Of a DNA stretch of 64,000 bases, positions 12,094 through 21,450 are shown piece after piece (within the stretch, counting starts at the first letter, position 1; the number at the start of each line of letters is the position of its first letter). Position numbers and translations under genes: made by a program. The stretch spans positions 9,093,501 through 9,157,500 of the forward strand of contig NC_056535.1 in NCBI RefSeq assembly GCF_910596095.1. Direction: 5' to 3'. Under the pieces are notes generated by a model. It was given only the letters and a program-made list of their open reading frames with translations, was not told the DNA's origin and made no database searches. Source of the DNA: Thunnus maccoyii (lineage: Eukaryota; Chordata; Actinopteri; Scombriformes; Scombridae).

Positions 12094-12496
12094 TTATTAC
12101 CAATGCCGATTGCTTTGCACTGCTTACTGATATATGTTCACTTAGTTCATTGCCCAGTCTTCTTTCCTATTTTACAACTACCTTGTCACCATAATAACCT
12201 GAGTTTAACATGGTATGACTTACAAAAGCGTCCCTTTCACTGCCGAAACCCGGGATCGAACCAGGGACCTTTAGATCTTCAGTCTAACGCTCTCCCAACT
12301 GAGCTATTTCGGCGTGTAAAAGACTACTTTTACCTGTGTAATTTGTCGGTGTGTCCACCAGAGGTCGGTCTGGCTCAGGATATTATGCTGTACAAACACT
12401 GTTGACAAGAATTTAAAGAAAATTTCTTACTTACTTGTTTTGCATTATCCAACAAAATACTTCTTAGCATTTGAATTTTGGTGCCTGAAAAGCTGT
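12094..12496. repeat. Segmental duplication, copy B (carries a tRNA-Phe)
   Basis: Direct repeat of 10132-10538, about 1.96 kb downstream. Flanking sequence on both sides of the tRNA is clearly alignable, including 'cgtgtaaaagactactttta' just upstream of the tRNA and 'acaaaagcgtccctttcac' just downstream of it in both copies. Confidence 0.85.
12241..12313 (-). tRNA. tRNA-Phe (anticodon GAA), copy 3
   Basis: Same 73-nt minus-strand tRNA as copies 1 and 2, with complete cloverleaf, internal A and B boxes and a nearby TTTT terminator (plus-strand aaaa at about 12225-12228). It lies inside the second copy of the 400-bp duplicated block. Confidence 0.97.
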
Positions 12497-12499
12497 TTT

Positions 12500-13880
12500 C
12501 TAAATTAGAAGGAAAAAATATGTATATAAATAGCCTAATATGTGTGAATACACTCATACTGCTCTAACAACATAGTTCAATATACTGTGTAGTCTGCTCC
12601 AGAAGTTAAGGTTTTTACAAAACACACATGAATTTCATGCAATCACACAAATCCACACAGACACCTTATTTTACTGTACTTATGTTTCATAAGGAGTGTT
12701 TTGTTTTAACCGCAGTCTCTGAGCAAAACAGTGCTCAGTGTCACACACGCAAAGTCAGACATGATGTTGAAATCTGAGTTGAGTTCAAGTTCCCTATTTT
12801 AATTCTATTGGAGTTTATGGCAGGAAGTCAGAAAAAGTAATATACATTTTTAATAAAATTTAAATGAACTAATTATTTATAAATAACTAAAATATCAGAC
12901 ATAAAAAACAAATAAGTGTGAACAGAGATCAACAATAAAATAAATCTGGCAGTCAGTTCAGCTAAAAGATAGAGAACAGAGGTTTTGAGGTCCATCACTG
13001 ATATAATACTCACCAGCTTCATCACAGAGCTACTTGGACACAGACAACACTATACACACTACAGCTTTATAATGGAGTCGAACAGGGCAAGAAAGACAAG
13101 CATTGGCTTTAAACAAGTCTGTACATGTAACCATACTATATTGGAGTAGAAATGAAGATGAAGATCAACCATTGCCCAAAACACTTCCGTTCTTTACATC
13201 TTTCTCATTAAGCAGAGCTGCTTCAACTCTGACCTTGAGCTGTACTTGTGCAAGTTAGGCTGTTCAAGTCATTAAGTTGAATTCACAGGGTGTTGACAGA
13301 AGAGGGAAAAGACTGTGGCAGAAACTGTGTAGAATTAGCCCAGATGGTGCTAGACAGCGAAAGAGCAGGGAGTCCATGATGGAAGAGGTCAGCAATGATG
13401 CTTGAACCATTACAGCAGTTGTGGCAGATGTTGAACATGTTGCAGAAAGACCTTAATTATGTTTTTAAGATTTTTTCGCTATTCATTGCTGGTCTGAGAT
13501 GATGCATTTCTAACAGTATAGCTTCATAATGTCTAGATTCACTCAAAGATTGTATGGTTGTTTAGAAAAGCTCTTAGTATTCATACCAGCAGCAGGATCT
13601 GCTCAGTGTCCCTTCAGCTAATGCATCATCATATGAGCCTCTAATGTACAGTATTGTACATAATCATCATGCTGTTTACCTCACAGCAGGGTTTCCTGCT
13701 TCTTTTCAGTACCACATGTACCCATTTACTATTCAGCTTAAAATACTATCTGTCATGATTGCAGATACTAAATAGGCCATGAAAAGAACACATCCAGCCC
13801 AGAGTATTTGTCTGTTTGAGATGCTATCACAGCAATGGGGGAGACCTTATCTGAAGTTGCATGTACGTTATATATACATG
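12500..13880. other. Non-coding stretch, no gene seen
   Basis: AT-rich sequence without convincing coding potential. The part at about 13590-13700 has weak local similarity to 15610-15720 (shared 'cagtgtccc-tcag' and 'tcatgctg-t-cctcacagcag-gtttcct' blocks), possibly an ancient duplication. Confidence 0.4.
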
Positions 13881-13886
13881 CAGTAT

Positions 13887-13936
13887 CAGTCAAAGTTTGG
13901 ACACACCACATCCAAACTTTTGACTTGTACTGTACA
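13887..13936. mobile_element. Remnant of a Tc1/mariner-like inverted-repeat element
   Basis: 'cagtcaaagtttggacacacc' is followed almost at once by 'ccaaacttttgact' and 'gtactgt', so the two inverted ends lie next to each other with the interior gone. The 'gtcaaaagtttggacacacc' end is one I recognise from fish Tc1-like DNA elements. Only terminal sequence is left. Confidence 0.45.
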
Positions 13937-14797
13937 TAGATTTCAATTAAATTGTGACTTTATCAAAGTATCATATCCCAAAAAAGTAGATATTCAGTGT
14001 ACCTTGAGATCCAATGCTGTTACATGAACAACAATGAAAATCCCCAAGAGGTTCTTCATCTCCTTCTTTACTGAATATTCAATTTGTCCAACCAGAATTG
14101 TTGGTGAGACAACAAACAGACCAGCAGCTGAGACAGACTGAGTTGTGAATTGTGAATGTTTGCTTGAGTCAGCCCCTGCCTTGAAGCACTTTTTTGCTTT
14201 GTGCCTAAGTTCCTTAAATTCTCTGTAAAATCAGCTTTTTTCAACAAAAACCTTACATGAACTCTTCCACTACAGCTTGCTCTTCCTGAAATGATTGTGA
14301 CAGGATGCTGGCTCCACAGCTCCATCAATAAGACTGACTCTGCACATGTGTCCTTTTAACTTAATGTTCACATTAATTTTTGTTCATATCAATTTCCACT
14401 CTGAAAGTTTTTTTTATGAATGGTTTTCATTTTGTGGAACAAGGATACATAGTGTAGATGTTTTCCATGTTTGGCTGAGTCATACAAAGAGGGGATGTTT
14501 TAACAACAGCTAGTGTCACTTTTGAATCATTAGAGCAATCATTCTTATTGCGTACACTGTTTGAGTTTTGAACAACTTGAGCAATCCAGGAAAGATGTAG
14601 CCTATTTACAACAACAGTCAAGTATTTGTGAATAACAAGCTGTGGTGGAGATTATAAATGTATATTTCAAACTGGTGTTTGCTTACTTACATTTCTTAGC
14701 CTAACCTGTAATTTCTCAAATGTATGCATTGATCCATGTATTTTTTCTGAAGTTAGTGAGATGATCATTTGCATATAACTGTAGAGTACCGTGGTGA

Positions 14798-14856
14798 CGC
14801 CAAAACCCAGGTTCAAACGAACGATCTTCAGTCTCTCCCAACTGAGGTAATTTGGC
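14798..14856 (-). pseudogene. tRNA-Phe pseudogene
   Basis: On the minus strand this 59-nt stretch aligns to the tRNA-Phe genes 2.5-4.5 kb to the left. The acceptor ends are decayed but still roughly paired, the D arm CTCAGTTGGGAGAG and the GACTGAAGATC anticodon region are kept, while several bases of the anticodon stem and part of the variable/T-arm side are missing and the B box is altered (GTTTGAACC). It cannot fold as a tRNA. It marks an older member of the same cluster. Confidence 0.85.
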
Positions 14857-14859
14857 TTC

Positions 14860-16850
14860 AATGCAATGTGGCATCACGACTGCAGAGGTCCATATTAAGT
14901 TGTAGCCTACTGCTAACATTGAAATCTCAATCTAAATGACAAATTATTTCCAACAAGACTTTGTTTGGGATGTACATTTCATTTCATTCTAGCCAAAACA
15001 ACACAAAAAGTCATTAAAAGTAGCAGCAACGGCCTGATTGTTCTGGCTAAGTTTAAATGCTGCTCATTTATTGCCCTGCAGGCTTCATCCCACATAAATG
15101 ACCTTCTTTTTCCTATACTGCAGAGGTCTGTAGTGCCTCCCTGCCACGCAACACACAAAGCCCACGCAAAGTTTTGGCATGCTGGCAGCTTTTGAACAAG
15201 AGTGTACAGTATAGCTCAGTGGGAGGAGCATGACTTGAACACTGCCAGGTACAGTAGGTGCTCAGCGCCTACTGAGGGCACCCACTGAACATGGATGCAG
15301 TCACTGAACCAGTTATGGATGGCTTCCTGACAGAAAGCATATAGCCAGCTCAACAATGAAGTTGGCAAACAATGCTAAAACTAACAGATAGCAAATAGCA
15401 CCACCTACTCACTATATTATTAGCTGCTTTGTGATTGTTATAAGTGAAATGAACACATGCACAAACTCAGTTCATCATTTGCAAAATGCTGTCTATGCAA
15501 CACAGACTTCAGAGAATGGCAAATATGTTTAACACAAGTGTGTTCATTCATTGCAGCCATGTATGATTGTGTCCACATGGACTCTTTAGTGCAGTAGTAG
15601 TAGTATATCTCTGTGTCCCCTCAGGTACTGAGGGAATAATCATGTGAGCTATATGGACAGAGCTGTACATTGTCCTCATGCTGCTCCCCTCACAGCAGGT
15701 TTCCTCTTGAGTCAAATACTTGAAGAGAAAGAATTATTACAGCTACATGTGGGGGCCAGTGGCTCCTGGGGTTTTCAGCTCCCTCCCTGGGCTTTGCAGC
15801 TAAAAATATTTTTCCATGTAATGTATTTTTCAGGACCTTGTGTATAGTATCTCCTTTCAATTCAACAAACTCATAGCAGGCCACATACATATGGTTGTGA
15901 GCAAAGAGCAAAAGCAGAAAATCTAGACCTCATTTTTGTATTTATTGATATAATTCAACTTTGAATGGTGATACATTCACATAAAAACAACACCATGGAG
16001 AAAACTTATAAAGACAGCATATTCTTGGTGTACATACAGTATAATATATATATATTTTTTAATGTGTGTTTACATTCAGGAATGCACTGTGTGTGTGTGT
16101 GTGTGTGTGAGAAAAATTACATGGCCTCTGAAACGAGCCCCAGTGTGAGTAAAGCATTAGAGCAGTGAACACACAAGCAGGTAGAACAAAGTCAACAGCA
16201 AACATTAGTCCTATTAATGATCCCACCAATCTGTCAGTACTCGGCCATGGTGACAGTTACTCTCTTGTGTTTGCAGGACACTAAGGTTGAGCTGACCCAT
16301 GGGACCAGATGTCTGGGTGCTGACACGAGAGAAGAGCCAGCTGCAACTGAAACACTCCTTGAATCAAGAAAAGTCAACACATACAGACCAAGTGACTTAC
16401 TGTACTGTATCTTTCACATGTAATAAATTTAGATCTGGTCAGTATATACAGCATGTACATTGATGTTATTTCAAAAGACATTTGTATGCTTTTAGCATGC
16501 CAAGACTCCAAACTGAGCTACAGGAACACCTTAAATATAATGCAATCCAGAACAAAAGAACTGTAATAAATACTATTTTCCATGAAGTATTGAGTCTGTT
16601 TTTGTTGATAATGTGCAAGAAAGGTGATTATATGATAAGTATACTCATTTGTAATTATTAATTGATGAATTAAGTACTTTTTGAGACCATAGTTAGTTGA
16701 CGCACTAGATTGCATTATACTGAAAGCTTTTACCGTTGTTTCCATCGTCCGTCATCCCAACTGGCTACTTCAGCCAGCTGACTTTATCCATAATTCTTTC
16801 AACACCTAAATCATAAGATATACTGTATGTCTTCTTTTCTATTTAAAGTA
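14860..16850. other. Non-coding stretch with simple repeats, no gene seen
   Basis: Contains a short (GT)n run at 16089-16109 and AT-rich sequence. Open frames are under 80 codons and unlike known proteins. Confidence 0.5.
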
Positions 16851-16869
16851 AATACACTTATTTGCTGTC

Positions 16870-17000
16870 TTGCTGAAAGCAAGATGAGAAGATTGATACC
16901 ACTCCTGAGAGGGAGGTATTGAACTTCTCATCTAACTATCTGCTAAAAAGCAAAGTGAAAAGTGTATTTCCTAAAATGCTGAACTATTCCTTTCAACAAT
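16870..17000. repeat. Common acanthomorph short repeat, fragment 1
   Basis: Carries 'gatgagaagattgatacc' and 'gtatttcctaaaatgctgaa' followed by 'ctattcctttcaa', the blocks of a dispersed repeat widespread in spiny-rayed fish. The complementary portion of the same family is seen at 21.3 and 24.4 kb. The assignment is from memory. Confidence 0.5.
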
Positions 17001-17884
17001 GTGCCTACCTTCTGCCTGAAGTATATGCAAATCATCAACAAGACTTTTCACCATTTGATACAAACTGGGGAGCAAAAGAGGTGCATTTACACAAAGGAGC
17101 TTTGCAAGATTTTATATAAACACTGTAACATTTGACCATATAATAACTACTTAAGCTAAAGTAAAACTGCATTTAATATTTCACATTAGCCTTTAATTGT
17201 CCTCTGACATGTTCCTCACCTTCTCTCTGTGGACCTACCCTCCTAAACACTGACACATGTACACCTCTACATCATATTTCATGTAACTTACTCATTATCT
17301 CTTGCTTGTAAATATCCAAAATGTTCCCATTTTGTTTAAAAATAGAGAACACATCATCGAACCAAACTTTCAGAGCAGAATTAAGGCAGAGATAATATTA
17401 AATACAAAAGAGTCAAAGGAGTCTTTAGAGTACTGTATTTATATGTTCAAAGTGTATCAACATTTTTTTAAAGCTGCCTTGGAGCATTTGGGTGGGTGGC
17501 AGATCAGATCATCTGCTAGCTAAACACATTCTTTGGAGCAATTACGTAAGCACCACTATGACAATGCTATATCATACAACTCCACATGTAAACAGACCTT
17601 AGTATTTGACAAAGTGCAAATTATATACACTTGTGTTTGTTGTATGATTTTCTTCAGCTGCAGAGCCTGTGTGCACCACAGTGACAATAGCATCCTGCTT
17701 CCACTGCTGCCTGAGGTGAATTTTAGCTGTGTTTAGCATGGACTTTCTGCTGGTGGTTACATTAAAACATCTCCCAGAGGAGGAAACGTGTTTTTCAGAT
17801 TTCTTAACACTTGCTTCATGCTCCAGTGAACACACCTGTGACTCTATTCTGGTTTTTAATTATACGAGCTCATGTGTGTCAGTC

Positions 17885-19411
17885 TCACAGGGCCTCTGCC
17901 AGGCAGCGGTCAGTACCTTCGCTTGCTTCTAGCCGCACCTGCCGGCTGGTTTTTCTGTTCTCTACCCAGGAGTTGTGTATGACTGTACCCCCTGGTGAAG
18001 GGTCTACCTGAAGCAGGGACACCACCCTCTTCTTAACCTTGGCACGGAGGGCACGGCGCAACTTCTGTCGTGTGAAGGCGTAGAGCACAGGGTGGGAGAC
18101 TGTGGTGCCATAGGCAAGCGCTAGGAACCAGAGGCGCAAGCTGACCAGGGCGTCACTGGGACCTATGCCCAGGATTAGCACATTGGTCACAGAGAGGGGA
18201 GCCCAACAGCCCAGGAAGGTGGTGATGATGATGAGCGACATCCTGAACACCCGCCTCTGGCGCTCTCGCCGATCACGGTGTCGGCGCACCGCCCGCCGCA
18301 GGGCAATGATGGCCGAGACAGAGGCTTGGACACCCATGGTGGCTGGCATAGGGGTGGCAGCACCTGTGTCAGAGGCGACCAGTGGCGCAGGGGAGGACAG
18401 CGCAGGGGGGGAGGTAGCTGTGGGAGTGGGGGAGGGGGAAGGGATGAGGGGAGGGTGGCTGAGCTGTTTGGTGCCATCTGTGGTGCACTGTTCCCCTCCT
18501 GCCCCCTCACCATCGACCACTGCCTTCCTTTTTTTCTGTCTCTTGTGGTGCCCCCTGCCAGAGGGGCCCCTGAAGCGCTGGCTCTTCTTCATGTGGGAGC
18601 CAATGCGGATGTTCAAAGCCCTCAGTATTCTGGAGTAGGTGAACAGCATGACTGCCACAGTGGTGAAGAAAATGGGAACCTGCAGGATAAGGTGGTAATA
18701 CATAACCAGGCCTGTGTGATCACCCTGCCCGCCAACACACAGCAGTGTCCGGTTACGCCACGCTGGCACCACTGTGGCACTGATGCCATGGGAGGACAAA
18801 GACAAGGGTGTCACCTGCCCTCTCTCCTCTGCTCCTTCTCCACTGGACAACTGTACCTCCAAGAATGGGATAAAAAACACAGCTATCGAGGTGACCCACA
18901 CAGCAGCCAGGAGCAGCGCTGCCCTGCGTGTTGTCAGAAGCCTGTTTGCCGGCCGTACTGAAATGTCGTATCGGTCCAAGCTGATGACCAGGATGTTGAT
19001 AGCTGTGGCAATGCTGGCAAAGGTGACACAGGCCTCGTGGAGGCAGCAGAGCAGGGCTAGGTTTGGTCCCGGAGGTAGCAGTACGACCACCAGAGTCAGG
19101 GGCAAACACAGCACACACACCACCACATCCAGCACGTGCAGATTGACAGTCACCATGTTGCTCACAGAGTCCACTAAATTGGATTGAGAGCAGTAGAGCA
19201 CCAGCACTGTCAGATTGCTGCTGAAGCCCAACACCAGCTCCAGCATGAGGAAGGCGGTGAGGGACACCTGGAAGCCCAGTGAGTATGGCATGTACCATGA
19301 TGCGGGGTTGCTGGACAGGCCCTCTCTTCCTTGCTCCTGAAGGACTCCCATTCCCTCCAGGCCGGCCCAGTCAGTGGTGGCTGGATTTGAGGTGTAGGTA
19401 TCAGTCTCCAT
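17885..19411 (-). CDS. gpr22: GPR22-type orphan G-protein-coupled receptor
   Basis: Single-exon frame of 508 residues encoding a rhodopsin-class seven-helix receptor of the plasma membrane. It matches vertebrate GPR22 from the first helix (SLTAFLMLELVLG, SNLTVLVLYC) through helix 2 (NLHVLDVVVCVLCLPLT), the DRY motif at the end of helix 3 (SLDRYDISV), the ECL2 cysteine and N-glycosylation site (NRTLLCV), helix 6 (RVFRMSLIIITTFLGCWAP), a helix 7 with HPVLYAF in place of NPxxY, and the family tail (KKRVVS, VIHNSW). Human GPR22 is about 433 residues; the excess here is mostly in intracellular loop 3, which carries a Ser/Pro/Thr-rich insert and basic clusters. The ligand is unknown; GPR22 has been linked to Gi coupling, heart and brain. 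The start was chosen at the ATG that opens the frame, with a 5' splice acceptor at about 19522 marking a spliced leader. Which teleost paralogue (a or b) it is cannot be decided here. Confidence 0.95.
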   Translation of the reverse strand: METDTYTSNPATTDWAGLEGMGVLQEQGREGLSSNPASWYMPYSLGFQVSLTAFLMLELVLGFSSNLTVLVLYCSQSNLVDSVSNMVTVNLHVLDVVVCVLCLPLTLVVVLLPPGPNLALLCCLHEACVTFASIATAINILVISLDRYDISVRPANRLLTTRRAALLLAAVWVTSIAVFFIPFLEVQLSSGEGAEERGQVTPLSLSSHGISATVVPAWRNRTLLCVGGQGDHTGLVMYYHLILQVPIFFTTVAVMLFTYSRILRALNIRIGSHMKKSQRFRGPSGRGHHKRQKKRKAVVDGEGAGGEQCTTDGTKQLSHPPLIPSPSPTPTATSPPALSSPAPLVASDTGAATPMPATMGVQASVSAIIALRRAVRRHRDRRERQRRVFRMSLIIITTFLGCWAPLSVTNVLILGIGPSDALVSLRLWFLALAYGTTVSHPVLYAFTRQKLRRALRAKVKKRVVSLLQVDPSPGGTVIHNSWVENRKTSRQVRLEASEGTDRCLAEAL

Positions 19412-19522
19412 GACGACCTCTCAGTCCTCATATATTGTATCTGTCACACCGTTGATGAGCTCCCATGATGCACCAGGCTGAGCCTCCATGATGCAGGGAT
19501 GAATAACAGCTTAGTGACAGCA
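19412..19522 (-). other. gpr22: gpr22 5' leader of the coding exon (acceptor and uORF)
   Basis: Upstream of the gpr22 start the minus strand shows a pyrimidine tract ending CATCTCCCCAG, so the coding exon probably begins at 19522 and the leader is spliced to a distant exon. The leader holds an upstream ORF of 22 codons (ATG at 19489, stop at 19423-19421) ending 9 nt before the receptor ATG. Such an arrangement normally limits translation of the main frame. Confidence 0.6.
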
Positions 19523-19529
19523 CTGGGGA

Positions 19530-20400
19530 GATGGGAACACAATGCAGACAGATGAGAAATGAAGTTTGGAGGAGAAAATCAAAACACATTATTCTCTCTC
19601 ATAGCATGTCACATATCTCAACATAACTTAGGAAAGAAAAGTCATAACACAGAGATCATAGCTCATGTTTGCCAGAAGAAGAAATACATCTGATCTATCT
19701 ATCTATCTATTTACCTATCTATCTAATTAATATGCATATATCAACCCCAGTGTGTGCAGATTGAACAGATGCTGCATTATGCATAAATCCAGCCTTCAAT
19801 CTGTCTCCTACTGTATCAGTACCTCTGATTACAATTTTGGCTCGGCCACAGCCTGAGAACTACACACAAGCTGTCAGAAATGTGGGCCACTACAACAGGC
19901 CATCACTAATGTGTCCTGGAGCAGGGAAATGAGCAAATTGAATGAAGCTAAGTAATCAGACCCGCAGGTGATCAACTGCCCTCTCAGTGCATCAGTAAAA
20001 ACAACACATTCAGCAACTTACGCAAATTGGGCTATGATCTCTGCTCTGCCAGCTGCAGGAGACCATGTGATTTCTGAAATATACCTCTACTGCCAAGGGA
20101 ACATATTTATCAATTGTTGCAAGGTTACTTATGTTAATTCACTTTAGTATCACTGTCATATCTGAAGAGTTAATTCACTAAAGTAGCAAATAGAAAGAGC
20201 TTAAAAATGCATTAAATAGTCTATATTGCAACTTTCAGGGAGATAAATGTGATTAAGCTAGTAGAAACGCATACACAACAAATTGGCAAATTTAACTTAA
20301 GTTACTGAAACATGTTGATACTACTTTCATGTCTGTGTGTCAAGCACAGAGCTGGAATCAGCCAAACTTGGCAGAAGGACTGGAAACCAGGGGAAACAGC
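19530..20400. other. Non-coding stretch, no gene seen
   Basis: Presumed gpr22 intron. Contains a short (ATCT)n tract at 19693-19725. No coding or repeat element is recognised otherwise. Confidence 0.5.
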
Positions 20401-21290
20401 TACAGTTGAAGTCAGAAGTTTACATACACTTTAGCCAAATACATTGAAACTCAGTTTTTCACAATTTCTGACATTTAATCCTAGTAAACATTCCCTGTCT
20501 TAGGTCAGTTAGGATCACTACTTTATTTTAAGAATGTCAAATGTCATAATAATAGTAGAGAGAATGACCTATTTCAGCTTTTATTTCTTTCATCACATTC
20601 CCAGTGGGTCAGAGGTTTGCATACACTTTGTCAGTATTTGGTAGCATTGCCTTTAAATTGTTTAACTTGGGTCAAACATTTCGGGAAGCCTTACATAAGT
20701 TTCTCACAATAAGTTGCTGGAATTTGGCCCATTACTCTTTACAGAACTAATGTAAGTGAGTCAGGTTTGTGGGCCTCCTTACTCGCACACACGTAATTCA
20801 GTTCTGCCCACAAATTTCCTATTGGATTGAGGTCAGGGCTTTGTGCTGGCCTTTCCAATACCATAACTTTGTTGTCCTGAAGCCATTTTGCCACAACTTT
20901 GGAAGTATGCTTGGAGTCATTGTCCATTTGGAAGACCCATTTGCGACCAAGCTTTAACTTCCTGGCTCATGTCTTGAGATGTTGCTTCAATATATCCACA
21001 TAATTGTCCTTCCTCATGATGCCATCTATTTTGTGAAGTGCACCAATCCGTCCTGCAGCAAAGCACAACATGATACGGCTTGCAAGCCTCCCTCTTTTTC
21101 CTCCAAACATAATGATGGTCATTATGCCCAAGGATGAATCAGAATTTTTTTCTGAGGTCTTGGCTGATTTCTTTTGATTTTCCTATGATGTCAAGCAAAG
21201 AAGCATTGAATTTGAAGGTAGGCCTTAAAATACATCCACAGGTACACCTCCATTTGACTCACATGATGTCATTAGACTCACAGAGCATTC
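20401..21290 (-). mobile_element. Tc1/mariner (Sleeping-Beauty-type) transposon remnant
   Basis: The left end begins TA-CAGTTGAAGTCAGAAG and carries two direct repeats of 'tcagaagtttacatacact' type (20412-20431 and 20610-20629), the IR/DR organisation of Sleeping-Beauty-like elements. The transposase is on the minus strand: KIDGIMRKDNYVDILKQHLK (about 20995-21055), then GRKWVFQMDNDSKHTSKVV, then SPDLNPIGNLWAEL (about 20800-20860). The second catalytic Asp (in DND) is kept but the catalytic Glu of PIENLW reads Gly. The N-terminal DNA-binding half is deleted, a stop interrupts the remainder and the right inverted repeat is missing. It is a dead, fairly old copy. Confidence 0.92.
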
Positions 21291-21309
21291 AGAGGTGCTG
21301 ATTTTGGTG

Positions 21310-21450
21310 AAATTTTTGAACGTGCAGAGAGCCAGGCTAGATGTTTCCCGTTGTATCCAGTCTTTATGCTAAGCTTAGCTAATCTTCTCTTGGCTGTAGC
21401 TCCATATATACACAGACAAAAAAATGGTATTGGTCTTCTGTGTGAATAAA
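21310..21450. repeat. Common acanthomorph short repeat, fragment 2
   Basis: 'gagccaggctagatg', 'ccagtctttatgctaagctt' and 'ggctgtagctccatat' in this order match the dispersed fish repeat also seen at 24380-24530. It directly abuts the truncated Tc1 copy, so the transposon's right end was probably lost at this junction. Confidence 0.65.

Noticed and set aside
18165-18961. Long open frames on the plus strand opposite gpr22 (157 and 227 codons)
   Set aside because: They are shadows of the GC-rich receptor loop; no domain, start context or splice support.
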